From VRUE01 sp963702575 (GTDB taxonomy: Bacteria > Actinomycetota > Thermoleophilia > Solirubrobacterales > 70-9), in the NCBI GenBank assembly GCA_963702575.1, contig CAVPCU010000007.1:1-61835 (forward strand): 61,835 nucleotides of DNA, read 5' to 3'. Of this stretch, positions 1-9,154 are shown in pieces. Position numbers and translations under genes: made by a program. Numbering within the stretch: the first letter of the stretch is position 1; each line of letters begins with the position of its first letter. The notes under the pieces are model-generated. The model was not told the DNA's origin. It ran no database searches and saw nothing but the letters and a program-made list of their open reading frames with translations.

Positions 1-1
1 C

Positions 2-49
2 CACGCATTGCTTGAGGCCGAGACCGCTCTGAACGGCGGCGATGAATAG
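2..49 (+). CDS. 3' end of an upstream gene (partial)
   Basis: An open frame enters from the left edge and stops with TAG at 47-49, giving a short acidic tail ending ALNGGDE. It overlaps the next start codon by 8 bases, as in a tight operon. By position it may be another Tad pilus component, but too little is visible to assign a family. Confidence 0.3.
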   Translation, partial: HALLEAETALNGGDE

Positions 50-374
50 GGAGGAAGGCCAGGCGAGCATCGAGCTCGTCGCCGCCCTGCCGGCTCTGAT
101 GCTGGCGGGGCTCATCGCCATGCAGCTGCTCGTCGCGGGCTATGCGCTGACCCTTGCCGACGGCGCCGCGGAGGCAGGGGCGCTCGCTCTGGCGGCGGGC
201 CACCCTGCAGCCGACGCCGCTCGCGCCGCCCTTCCCGGCTGGGCGCAGGACGACGTCGGCGTCGAGGTCGCCGGCGGCAAGGTGACCGTGCGCCTCGCAC
301 CGCCGACTCCATTCGACTCGCTCGCCGACCGGCTCGCCATAAGCTCGACCGCGACAGCTCGGCCAAGAAGATGA
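42..374 (+). CDS. TadE-like pilus assembly protein
   Basis: A 110-residue protein with the TadE layout: a short N-terminus containing GQASIEL, one hydrophobic segment (about residues 10-35), then a small Ala-rich periplasmic-side domain. TadE/TadF pseudopilins sit in the membrane and assist assembly of Flp/Tad pili. The sequence is unbroken. The start overlaps the preceding gene by 8 bases and the stop overlaps the next start by 4 bases (ATGA), so it belongs to one transcription unit. Assignment rests on the (Q)ASxE motif followed by a single transmembrane helix; exact subfamily (TadE or TadF) cannot be set. Confidence 0.7.
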   Translation: MNREEGQASIELVAALPALMLAGLIAMQLLVAGYALTLADGAAEAGALALAAGHPAADAARAALPGWAQDDVGVEVAGGKVTVRLAPPTPFDSLADRLAISSTATARPRR

Positions 375-952
375 GCGGCGGGCCGATCCTCGTCACCGCG
401 GTCGGCGAGGCCGCCGGCTCCAGGGCTGCCGCTGCCGCTCTCTCGGCCTGCGCCGGCGTCGAGGAGGCCGGGCTTCTGGTCGACCTGAGCGAGGCAAGGC
501 CGCCGCGTCCGGCCCTCTTTGCGACCGTCGGTGCCCAGCGGCTTGAGGAGCGGCTCGCTGCGCATCTTCCCGAGGCAGGCGTCGCGTCGCGACGACCTTA
601 TCTGCCCGTTGAACCCCCTGCACACAAGCAGCCTCGAGCAGGCTGAGCGGCGCTCTCGCGGTCGGCGCGAGGCCTTCTGGACAGTCCATGTCCCCCCGGC
701 CATCTTCCGGGCGGCGTCGTAGCAGTGCCCCTCTTCGCCAATGCGGCGCTGCTCCGGGCCGATCTTCCGACGATCGGGCGCTTACCGCGCTCATGGCCGC
801 CGACCTCATCCGCACCGGCCTGCGCGTGGGCGGCCCAAGCGGCCACCCGGCTGGGTTCGCTGCCCGGTGGCGCTCCAGGCCTCTTTCGCCGAACCAGCTG
901 TCCCAGAGCGTCTGCTCGCGCGCCTGGTCGACCCGGGACGGTCGGGGCATGA
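371..952 (+). CDS. Tad-locus hypothetical protein (frameshifted)
   Basis: Begins MSGGPILVTAVGEAAGS and is Ala/Leu/Arg rich. The first frame stops at 646, but coding character continues in other frames (for example HVPPAIFRAA near 690-715 and RALTALMAADLIRTGLRV near 775-830), so I read one gene of about 190 residues with two or more indels. The end at about 950-952 is inferred from a TGA overlapping the ATG of the next gene. The opening Val/Thr-rich strand followed by GEAxGS resembles a nucleotide-binding fold, but no P-loop is complete. Function unknown; the position between a TadE-like gene and a TadG-like gene suggests a role with the pilus or cell envelope. Confidence 0.45.
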
Positions 953-2285
953 GCTCGAAGAGGGCCCAGCGAGGTTGGAATGGGCCGCGTCGCGGGCGAG
1001 CGTGCAGGCGCTCCTGCCGGCGCTGGCTGGATCGCTGGCGCTGATCGCCGCCGCGCTCGCGCTCGTCGCGATCGCCGGGGCCGTGACGGGAAAGGGTAGA
1101 GCCAGCGGGCGGCGGACCTGGGGGCCATTCCCAGCACGATCGATCCGTGCCGACATTCGCGGCTCCTGGCCCTTCGTCGCCCGGACGTTTCCCGAAATGC
1201 CGACTGACCTCGAGAAGGCGGCAGTACCTCTCCCGGGCGCGCTGACGGCCCTGGCGGTCTCGAGGGCGAACGGCGTGTCCCATCCCGCCCCGTGATCACC
1301 TTCCCCTATTCAGGGCTTTGCCCGCTGCGGGTCAAGGCGGTCGTCCTCGGAGAGCGGGAGGCTGGGCCGGCCCGAGCGCGCGCGGCCTGCCCCCTCCGCC
1401 ATCGCAGAAGCGGCTGCTTCCGCCATGACCGGGGGGCGGGATGCCGGCGATGGCTAGCGGCGGCGGCTACAGTGCCCCTCGTCTACCGGCAGGTGAGGGG
1501 ACGCGGCCGGACGTGGCATCGGCCTTCGATCGATGCCGTCGGCCGCCGAGGCGGGCATCGCCCTGCTGGTCAGCTCCGGCTTCCGCTCGGACGCCGAACA
1601 GGCAGCGCTCTTCGCCGCCACCGGGACCCGCGCCGGGCGGCGCCGCCCGGCCACTCCCTCCATCGCCGCGCGACCCAGTCGACCTGGGTCGCGAGGCCGC
1701 CTACGGCTGGCTTGCCCAAAACGCCGGGACGATTCGGCTTCGTCCAACGCGATCTGGGAGGCCGGGGATTATGGCGACCACGCCGGGCCCGCGCCCTGCT
1801 CGGCAGGCGGCAACGCGGGGCGCGAACGGCGGCGACGGAGTCCTCGCGTCGTCGGAAGGCTTGCCCACCTCGTCCGGCCCGATTTCGAGGCCGTTGCTGC
1901 AGGCGCAGCCGCTGGAACGTCTCCGCCGCGTTGCTCGCCGCGCAGCTGATGGCCGTCGAACTTCGACCCCTACGCGTTCGCCGGCAGGCGTCTCGGCATC
2001 GCCCAGTTCATCCCCTCGACGGGCGCCGCCTACGGTCTTCGCGATCCCTTCGACCCGGAGGAAGCGATTGACGCCCAGGCCCACCTGATGTCCGACCTGA
2101 TTCGCCAGTTCGGCTCACCGCAACTGGCCCTCGCCGCCTACAACGCAGGCCCCGCGCCGGTTCAAGCCTGTCACTGCGTCCCCGGATATCCCGAGACCCA
2201 GGCCTACGTCAGTCGAATCCTCGCCCTCCTCGGCGGAGCGGGAGCGCTCCCTGTGCCGAGTTTCGAGGTCAGGTTGGTGGCATAG
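949..2285 (+). CDS. TadG-like anchor + M15 peptidase-like region + SLT transglycosylase
   Basis: Reading across several frameshifts gives three regions. (1) About 990-1110: an N-terminal membrane helix preceded by ASVQALLPAL and followed by GRA, as in TadG-like proteins. (2) About 1480-1830: a VanY/M15-like stretch with SSGFRSDAEQAALFAA and, after an indel, PGHSLHR...VDLG. The last metal-ligand motif of M15 (usually WHxG) reads WEAGDYG here. (3) About 1900-2285: a lytic transglycosylase domain with LLAAQLMA, a GIAQF(M/I)PST-like motif, SPQLALAAYNAGP and GYPETQAYVSRIL. These activities act on peptidoglycan, so a role in opening the wall for the Tad pilus is plausible but inferred. Whether all three parts form one chain in the real organism depends on resolving the indels. 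Confidence 0.6.
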
Positions 2286-2483
2286 CGGTCGACGCGCCGA
2301 ACAGCTGACGCGGCGTTTCTTCGCCACACCGTCACAAAAGCTCTGCTTAACAGTGACGATCGACCGGATCGTTGAACCAGGTCCCTTCGACGAACGTACA
2401 CCTGCGACGAGTCGTTGGCCTCACTTCAAAGCGAACCGCCCGATGGTGGCCCCCGCGCCGCCGGGCCTGACGAAAGGGATCCA

Positions 2484-3197
2484 TTGAAAGCCACTCGTCC
2501 ACGGATCACGTCCGCGCACGTGATCGCCTTCGTTGCGTTGTTCGTGGCCCTTGGCGGCACGGTCTACGCCGCCAGCCACATCAACGGCAGGACCATCTCC
2601 AAGGGATCGATCCCGGCGAACCGGCTGAAGAGCAACAGTGTCACCGGGGCGCAGGTGAACGAGGATGCACTCGCCACGGTGCCAGGTGCGATGCATGCGG
2701 CAGAAGCTGCCAAGGCGGCACAGGCGACCAAGGCGAACCAGGCTGAAAGCGCCCTCAACGCGCAGAGCGCACAGAGCGCCAAGACCGCGCAAAGGGCGAT
2801 CGACGCCGAAAACGCGGAAGACGCGGTGCTGGCGGGTGAAGCAGCCGTCGCGCGCAATTCCCTGGAACTTGGTGGTGTGACGCCAAACGGCTGGCAGCGG
2901 GCCTGCCAGACGGGAGCGATCAAGGGCGCGGCGAGGGTCATACCCAAACCGGGGACACCGGATGTTCTCAACTCCTTCAATTGCTCGGGGGGAGGGGTGG
3001 GCGCACAAACCAAAGCGGCCGGCGAATACGAACTCACCTTCGCCGGGCTCAACGGCGCCATTGCCGTTGCCACAGCCACCGGTCTCCACGGCGCCGTCAG
3101 CGTCGCCGGCACGGGTCCGGCGTTCCTGTTCAAGGTGTGGAACACGGGCACCGGCAATCTCCTGAGCGACGAACCCTTCGACATCGTGGTCTATTGA
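2484..3197 (+). CDS. Anchored surface protein with ten-residue repeat stalk
   Basis: I choose TTG at 2484 because GAAAGG lies just upstream; a TTG at 2415 is also in frame. The protein has a membrane helix (residues about 12-30, FVALFVALGGTVYAA), three ten-residue repeats of the form I/L/V-x4-I/V/L (residues about 38-67), an Ala/Gln/Lys-rich segment that looks like a coiled coil (about 70-130), and a C-terminal globular domain of about 100 residues with two Cys. It has no frameshift. A paralogue with the same N-terminus and repeat lies at 36930-37628. Such proteins are common in Thermoleophilia; function is not known. An exported, cell-surface location is inferred. Confidence 0.6.
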   Translation: MKATRPRITSAHVIAFVALFVALGGTVYAASHINGRTISKGSIPANRLKSNSVTGAQVNEDALATVPGAMHAAEAAKAAQATKANQAESALNAQSAQSAKTAQRAIDAENAEDAVLAGEAAVARNSLELGGVTPNGWQRACQTGAIKGAARVIPKPGTPDVLNSFNCSGGGVGAQTKAAGEYELTFAGLNGAIAVATATGLHGAVSVAGTGPAFLFKVWNTGTGNLLSDEPFDIVVY

Positions 3198-3415
3198 GCG
3201 ACCACGAGGCGCCGCCCGTCCATCTGCTTCAATCGGCGGACCAGAGAAAGGAGGTGGTCCTCGCTTGAGTCACATGCTTAGAGGGACACTGGAGGTGCAG
3301 GGTCGCTAGGCCATTGTGCCGGCCCGGCGAAATCCACCCCGGGCACCGGCGGGCAAAGGGAGGCCGGGCGATGTCCCACCCGGCTGCGATTCCCGCGCTC
3401 GTTCCAAGCACCTGG

Positions 3416-3450
3416 CCAGGGCCGCCTTCGGGTGGCCCTGGCTTTTCTTG
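3416..3450 (+). terminator. Rho-independent terminator with TTCG loop
   Basis: An 11-bp stem (CCAGGGCCGCC with GGTGGCCCTGG, one G-T pair) closes a TTCG tetraloop and is followed by CTTTTCTT on the + strand. It probably ends the transcript of the surface protein stopping at 3197. The rest of 3198-3498 shows no gene I can support. Confidence 0.75.
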
Positions 3451-3498
3451 GCGCGCTGTCCGCCATCCCTAGCCCCGCTCGCCATTAGACTGCCCGCC

Positions 3499-3972
3499 AT
3501 GGCAACGGTCGAGGTAAACGGCGTCGAGGGGATGCAGGCTCTGGTCGGGAAGGAGATCGGCCCGAGCGAATGGCGCACCGTCACCCAGGAGGACATCGAC
3601 ACCTTCGCCGCGCTGTGCGGCGACGACCAGTGGATCCACGTCGACGTGGAGCGAGCAAAATCCGAGAGCCCGTTCGGAACGACGATCGCCCATGGCAATC
3701 TGACGCTGTCGCTTGTCGACGGATTTCGCAAACAGATGATCAGCTCCAGCGGCTTCGCGCTCGGGGTCAACTACGGCTGGAATAAGATCCGCTTTCCCGC
3801 CCCGGTTCCGGTCGACAGCAGGGTCCGCGCCCGTGCCGAGGTGGTCTCGGTCGACGAGGTCGGCGGCGGCTGGTGGCAGGTGGTTACCCGCTTCACGCTC
3901 GAGGTGGACGGCAGCGAGAAGCCCTGCTTCGTGGGTGACTCGGTGACGCGGGTGATGGCGCCCGCTGGCTGA
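3499..3972 (+). CDS. MaoC family dehydratase
   Basis: A 157-residue single hotdog-fold protein, unbroken. MaoC/R-hydratases hydrate enoyl-CoA or dehydrate 3-hydroxyacyl-CoA. The signature appears as FAALCGDDQWIHVDVERA (D and H of the catalytic hydratase motif, about residues 38-55), then PFGTTIAHGNLTLSL. The ATG at 3499 matches the family N-terminus; the frame extends upstream without a plausible start. Members of this exact type (about 150 residues, nodulation protein N-like) often act alone on medium-chain substrates. An enoyl-CoA hydratase on the other strand at 5313-6137 fits fatty-acid metabolism nearby. Confidence 0.88.
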   Translation: MATVEVNGVEGMQALVGKEIGPSEWRTVTQEDIDTFAALCGDDQWIHVDVERAKSESPFGTTIAHGNLTLSLVDGFRKQMISSSGFALGVNYGWNKIRFPAPVPVDSRVRARAEVVSVDEVGGGWWQVVTRFTLEVDGSEKPCFVGDSVTRVMAPAG

Positions 3973-3976
3973 GCGG

Positions 3977-4323
3977 ATGGCCGACGAAAGGAACGAGTCC
4001 GAACCGCCGTTTCACCTCCTCCTCGAGGAAGACGAGGTTCGCATCGCCACGACGGCGCTGAACCTGCTCATCTCCGACGAGCGCCACGAGCCCCCAATCC
4101 GCCCGCTCGCACGTGAAGTGCTCTCAGGCTGGAAGGATCCACCCGACGAGCACGGAATAGTGTCGGTTTCGCTCACGCCTCCACAGATGAAGATCACCCA
4201 CACAGCGGTCAAGGTGCTGTTCGACGACCTCCAACGTGGCCAAGCCGACGAGCGGGAGGCCTTCAGGCGCATCCTCGGACAAGCTTCCCGACGAGCACAC
4301 ATGCGCGCGATCGAGTCGACTAG
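3977..4323 (+). CDS. Small acidic hypothetical protein
   Basis: Starts 4 bases after the MaoC stop, so probably co-transcribed. About 112 residues, with a conserved-looking core EDEVRIATTALNLLISDE and SLTPPQMKITHTAVKVLFDDL, two helical segments rich in Leu and acidic residues. The uninterrupted frame runs to 4441 and would overlap the convergent gene by over 100 bases; a single indel near 4280 would restore an end at the TAG of 4321-4323, which I prefer. No signal peptide or membrane segment. Function not recognised. Confidence 0.55.
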
Positions 4324-4329
4324 CGCCGC

Positions 4330-4755
4330 TCAGTCACCTCTAGCCAACTCGACAACGGCCTTCTGCGCCCCGGGCAGGGCCCGTGCTGCCGCTGGCCCCA
4401 TGATCCGCCGCCAGATTGGCGCCAGGGCGCCATCGATGTAGATCGTGTTGGTGAGGCGACTCCCCCCGTTCTCCGTTGGCTCGAGCAGGTGGCGGTGACC
4501 CATGCAGCCCCCGGGCATGCGCGACTCATCGGTGAAGAGACGGCCCTCTTCGAACTCGACGACGCGGAAGCGCAGGCGCAGGCCCGTGCGAAAGACGATG
4601 CGCGTGGCGCCGAGGGCAAGCGGCCCGTCGAGGCCCGCGCGCTTGATCTCGGCGTTCCACTGCGGCCAGGCCTCCGCGTCCGCGTAGGCCAACTCCCAGA
4701 CGGCAGCTGGCGACACCGCGGCCTCCAGCGTCCGTGTCGTTTCCCATCGGCTCAT
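4330..4755 (-). CDS. SRPBCC / polyketide cyclase-like protein
   Basis: A 141-residue START/Bet v1-type fold protein: MSRWETTRTLEAAVSPAAVW at the N-terminus (the usual amphipathic first strand), W-P-Q-W-N near residue 32, and a C-terminal helix ending AQKAVVELARG. These proteins bind hydrophobic ligands in a large cavity; the ligand is not predictable. Unbroken reading frame. Downstream of a cupredoxin gene and convergent with 3977-4323. Confidence 0.75.
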   Translation of the reverse strand: MSRWETTRTLEAAVSPAAVWELAYADAEAWPQWNAEIKRAGLDGPLALGATRIVFRTGLRLRFRVVEFEEGRLFTDESRMPGGCMGHRHLLEPTENGGSRLTNTIYIDGALAPIWRRIMGPAAARALPGAQKAVVELARGD

Positions 4756-4786
4756 CGCCGCCTGTCAGGTCGGCGGCCGCGGGGCA

Positions 4787-5240
4787 CTATTTGACGGTGA
4801 GACCCTTCCATGCCGGCTTGGCGGTGGCCGGGCACGGTGCAGTAGAAGGTGTATTCGCCGGCTTTCAGGTTCCACCGTCGTCGAGGTCGAGCTTTCCTCG
4901 ATCAGATCCGTTTTGCCGATGTTTCGCCGCTCGAGTCTTCGATCGCGACGTCGTGGCTAAGAGCCTGGGGGTTGCTGAATTTCACCGTGACGTTGCCCGC
5001 TTCGGCCGTTGCCGTGTCGGCGGTGTAGGCGAGGTTGCCGCCCGGGTCGGCTTCGAAGGAGAGCGTCGAGGCTGCGCCTTCCGCCGCGCCACCTTCGGTT
5101 TGCGTTTCCGCACCGCCGGCAGCGGCGCCTTCGTTCGACGTGGGCGCCGATGTCGTCGTCGTCCCGTCGCCGCCTCCGCAGGCGACCAGGGCGACGGCGG
5201 CGAAAGCGAGGGCGAGAAGAGAGGCGACCTTCTTCATCAC
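4787..5240 (-). CDS. Cupredoxin (plastocyanin/azurin-like) lipoprotein
   Basis: An N-terminal signal with a lipobox ending LVAC (Cys about residue 20) is followed by a Gly/Thr/Glu-rich linker and a cupredoxin domain. After correcting small indels near 4800-4920, all four type 1 copper ligands are present: His in LSHDVAIE, then Cys, His and Met in YCTVPGHRQAGM. It should be a membrane-anchored one-electron carrier on the outer face. It lies 72 bases downstream of the enoyl-CoA hydratase gene on the same strand. Which redox partner it serves is not shown; the window carries nitrate reductase and cytochrome c maturation genes. Confidence 0.82.
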
Positions 5241-5312
5241 GGCGATCCTTTCCTGGGGAAATCAGAGCTCGGTCGAACTCTACCCCTGATACGGCCGGCG
5301 GGCAGACGCGGT

Positions 5313-6137
5313 TCAGGTGCCCTTGAACTCGGGCTTCTCGCCGGCGAAGAACGCGGTCGACACCGGCTCGCAGGTCCTCGGTCGCCATGCTGTCGGCGAT
5401 CCCGTGGCGCTCGAGCTGCAGGTGCTCGGTGAGGCTGTTCTCGATGCTCTGCCCGCAGAGCCGCTTCGACATCCGCACGTAGTAGGGCGCCCTCTTCGCG
5501 AGCTTCTCCGCCTTGGCGCGGGCGGTGTCCATCAGTCCGTCCGCCGCGACGACCTCGCTGACGATCCCCTCGCCAGCGCATCGGCGGCGCTCATGTTGGG
5601 GTCCTCGAGCAGCAGTTCGAGCGCCCGGCTCGGCCCGACCACCCGCGGCAGGAAGTAGGTCATGCCGCCGTCCGGCGAGGCGCCGATTCGGCCATAGGCG
5701 CAGGCGAAGAAGGCCGCCTCGGAGGCGATGCGGAAATCGCATGCGAGCGCCAGCGAGAAGCCCGCCCCGGCAGCCGGCCCGTTGACCGCCGCGATCACCG
5801 GGTAGGGGATCCGGCGCAGGTCGACGATCGCCGTGTGCAACGCCTCGGCGCCGCGTCGCACCTGCGCCGGCAGGTCGATCGAGTCGTCCTCGACGCCGGT
5901 CTTGAACCAGTTGACGTCACCGCCCGCGCAGAAGGCCTTTCCGGCGCCGGTGAGGATCAGCCCACTCAGCGGCGCCTCGTCGGCGAGCCAGGCGAAGGCG
6001 ACGGTCAGCTCGCCGATCAGCTCCGGGCTCATCGCGTTGAAGGCGTCCGGCCGGTCGAGCGTGAGGGTGCCGATATCGCCGTCGATCTCGATTCGCAGCG
6101 TCTTCAGCTCGGGCGGGCTCACTGTCTGGGTCGTCAT
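5313..6137 (-). CDS. Enoyl-CoA hydratase/isomerase family protein
   Basis: Crotonase fold. The first 190 residues are clean: FNAMSPELIGEL, then the oxyanion-hole regions GKAFCAGGDVNWF (about 67-79) and NGPAAGAGFSLALACDF (about 118-134), and SPDGGMTYFLPRVVG. Near 5580 the frame shifts and continues as IVSEVVAADGLMDTA, and near 5345 it shifts again to end FFAGEKPEFKGT. With these joined the length (about 270 residues) is normal. Catalytic Glu positions of true hydratases are partly replaced (Gly-Asp near residue 152), so isomerase or other crotonase activity is possible. Divergent from uvrC. Confidence 0.85.
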
Positions 6138-6260
6138 CTCGCTCTCCGTGTCGGGCTTTCGCTTGGCCGGCTGGCCAGGAGCCTACTCAGCGAGGCCCCT
6201 GGACGAGCGTCATAGCCTGATTTTTCGCGAGTCCGTGGCCGACGTGTTTTCCTTTGTTCG

Positions 6261-8210
6261 GTGAGCGAAGCGAGCAGCGATGAAGCGGCCGAGCGGCTGG
6301 CGCGGCAGCGCAGCGAGCTGCCCGATGCCGCCGGCGTCTACCTCTTCCATGACGCGCGACGACGAGCTGCTGTACGTCGGCAAGGCGCGCTCCATCCGCA
6401 AGCGCGTCGCGTCGCACTTCTCGGGCGGCGAGACGCGCCTCACATCGCGCGTCGACAGGATCGAGTTCCTCGTCACGGCGACCGAGGCCGAGGCGCTGCT
6501 CGCGGAGCAGAGCTTCATCAAGCGGCATCGACCGCGCTTCAACATCCGGCTGCGCGACGACAAGTCCTACCCCTACGTCTGCGTCAGCCTCGACGAGGAC
6601 TACCCGCGCGTCTACTTCACTCGCGAGAAGCACCGCGCCGGCCGCGCCTACTTCGGGCCGTTCTCGAGCGCCAAGCGGGTGCGGGAGACGCTCGACCTGC
6701 TCGGCAAGCTCTTCCAGTTCCGCACCTGCGAGGGGCGCCGAGCCGGGCCGCCGATCGGGGAGCCCCTGCCTCGATTACTACATCAAGCGCTGCGGGGCGC
6801 CCTGCGTCGGCTACGTCAGCCGCGAGGAGTACCGTCGCAACATCGACGCGATAGTCGACTTCCTGTCCGGCCGCTACCGTCGGGTCGAGGCGGACGAGGA
6901 GGCGAAGATGGAGGCCGCTGCGGCGGCGCACGAGTTCGAGCGCGCCGCCGTCCACCGCGATCGGCTGAAGGCGGTGCGCTCGCTGTTCGAGCGCCAGCGG
7001 ATCGCCGGCGGCTCGGTCGGCACCGCCGACCTGATCGGCGTCGCCGTGGAGGGCGCCGACGCAAACGCCCAGGTGTTTCAGGTGCGCGACGGGATCCTTG
7101 CCGAGAGGCAGAGCTTCTACCTCGACAACCAGGCCGAGCGCGACCCGGCCGAGGTCACGGAGGAGTTCATCGGCCAGTACTACTCGGCTTCCCCGGCGGT
7201 GCCGCGGACGATCGTCGTCGGCCCCACCTGCGCGAGCGCGCCGATGTGCTCGCCGCGGCGCTTGCCGAGCGGCGCGGCGGCCCGGTCGAGGTGCGGGTGG
7301 CCGAGCGCGGCGACAAACGGCGCCTGCGCGAGCTGGCCGAGCGCAACGCCCGCCTCGCCCTCGACCAGGACCGGCTGCGCCGCGAGCATCGGCGCCAGCG
7401 CCGCGTCGACGCGCTCGCCGACCTCCGCGAGGCGCTCGGGATGGAGGAGCTGCCGGTTCGCATCGAGGGCTTCGACATCTCGAACCTCGGCGGCGATCAC
7501 ACCGTCGCCTCGATGGTCGTCTTCGAGGGAGGGGCGACGAAGAAGGCCGACTACCGCCGGTTCAAGATCAAGTTCCGCCCGCGTGCTCTGCTCCCGGGCA
7601 CGTCCAAAGAATCAGATATGGATGGACGCGCCCTCCCGCGTCCGCCGCGGGCGGGTGGAGACAGGACGATGATTTCGCCGCGATGGAAGAGGTGCTGGAG
7701 CGGCGGATGAGTCGCTACCTGGAACAGGCCGACCTCTCGCCTCACGATGGCAAGCGCGACGAGAGCTTCGCCGCACTCCCGTCGCTCGTCGTCATCGACG
7801 GCGGCAAGGGGCAGCTGGCCGCCGCGATGCGCGCGCTGCGGCCCGCTTGTCGAGCGTGGGGTGACGGTGATCTCGCTCGCCAAGCGGTTGGAGGAGGTCT
7901 ACATCCCGGGTCGCTCCGAGCCGATCGACCTTCCCGCCGACGCCGAGGCGTCGAAGCTCCTGCAGCGTGTCCGCGACGAGGCGCATCGCTTCGCGATCGA
8001 ACATCACCGCGGACGCCGCGGCCGGGCGATGATCGGCTCCGTCCTCGACGAGCTGAAGGGCGTCGGGCCTGCGCGCAAGCGAGCCCTGCTCAGCATTTCG
8101 GCTCGCCGGAGCGGCTGGTGGCGGCCAGCCGCGAGGAGCTCGAGGCGGTGCCTGGAGTCCCCGGAAAAGTCGCGCGCGACATCCACGAGCAGCTGAACAG
8201 GACGGGATAG
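6261..8210 (+). CDS. uvrC: Excinuclease ABC subunit C
   Basis: The dual-incision nuclease of nucleotide excision repair. Visible parts: GIY-YIG domain (LPDAAGVYLFHDA...LLYVGKA), CLDYYIKRCGAPCVGY, the UVR segment around 6890-6990, the RNase H-like domain (IEGFDISNLGGDHTVASMVVF, SLVVIDGGKGQL), and the C-terminal helix-hairpin-helix pair (LKGVGPARKRALL, VPGVPGKVARDI). GTG at 6261 is chosen because the conserved N-terminus begins there. At least four frameshifts (about 6355, 6765, 7210, 7850-8090). An extra stretch of about 80 bases near 7580-7660 interrupts the conserved block before DDFAAMEEVL. The stop is immediately followed by the ATG of rapZ. Confidence 0.93.
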
Positions 8211-9122
8211 ATGCCGAAGACCGTCGGGGAACGCGCAAGGGCGGCGGGCCGAAAGGTCAGCCTGGTGGTGATCACCGGCCACTCGGGGGCCGGCAAGTCG
8301 GAGGCGATCGCCGCCTTCGAGGACGGCGGCTACTTCTGCGTCGACAACCTGCCGCCGCGGATGATCGGCAGCCTCGGCGAGCTCTTCCGCCACGACGGCA
8401 GCGGTGTCGAGCGCGCCGCGGTCGTCTCGGACGTGCGCGGCGGCGACTACTTCGATGAGCTGATCCAGGTGCTCGACGAGCTGGAGGCCGACGGCCTGAG
8501 CCCCGCGTCCTCTTCCTCGAGGCGGACGAGGAGACCCTGGTCGACCGCTACAAGGAGACGCGCCGCCGCCATCCGCTCGCTCCCGAGGGCGGCATCATCG
8601 ACGGCATCCGCGCCGAGCGCGAGCTGCTGGCGCCGCTGCGCGCAGAGGGCCGACGTCGTGATGGACACCAGCGACCTCACCGGAGGCATGCTGCGGCGGC
8701 GGATCGCCGAGGAGATGCTCGGCGAGCGATGGCGGCGGCAAGCTCGCGCTGACGCTGCTGACCTTCGGCTTCAAGAACGGGCCCCCGCGTGATGCGGACC
8801 TACGCTGGACGTCCGCTTCCTGCCGAATCCCCATTACGTCGACGAGCTGCGTCCGCAGACCGGCCTCGACCAAGCGGTGCGCGACTACGTCGAGGCGGGC
8901 ACACAGGCCGGCGAGTTCTATGGCCGCCTGCTGCCCCTGATCGAGTTCCTCGTTCCGGCCTATGTCGCCGAGGGGAAGAGCCACCTGACCATCGCCGTCG
9001 GCTGCACCGGTGGCCGCCATCGCTCGGTCACCGTGGCCGACCGGATCCGGCGTGACCTCGAGGGGCGTGACGACGTCATCGTGCGCGTCAAGCACCGCGA
9101 CGTCGAGCTGGACGCGCGCTAA
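8211..9122 (+). CDS. rapZ: RNase adapter protein RapZ / nucleotide-binding YvcJ family
   Basis: P-loop protein of about 300 residues. Walker A GHSGAGKSEA (residues about 23-32), the family signature FCVDNLPPRMI, DVRGGDYFDEL, and in the C-terminal domain DVRFLPNPHYVDELRPQTGLD and IAVGCTGGRHRSV. In actinobacteria and firmicutes this protein hydrolyses ATP/GTP and its gene normally precedes yvcK and whiA; in enterobacteria RapZ regulates glmZ sRNA. Frameshifts near 8510, 8640, 8735 and 8790. It follows uvrC without a gap, but the usual yvcK-whiA pair is absent and an ABC exporter comes next. Confidence 0.93.
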
Positions 9123-9154
9123 GTGGCCCGTCACGGCATCGCCCGAACCGTCGC

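Noticed and set aside
393..1299. Long minus-strand frames over the Tad genes
   Set aside because: Arg/Pro/Ala-rich shadows of forward genes with no domain or start signal.
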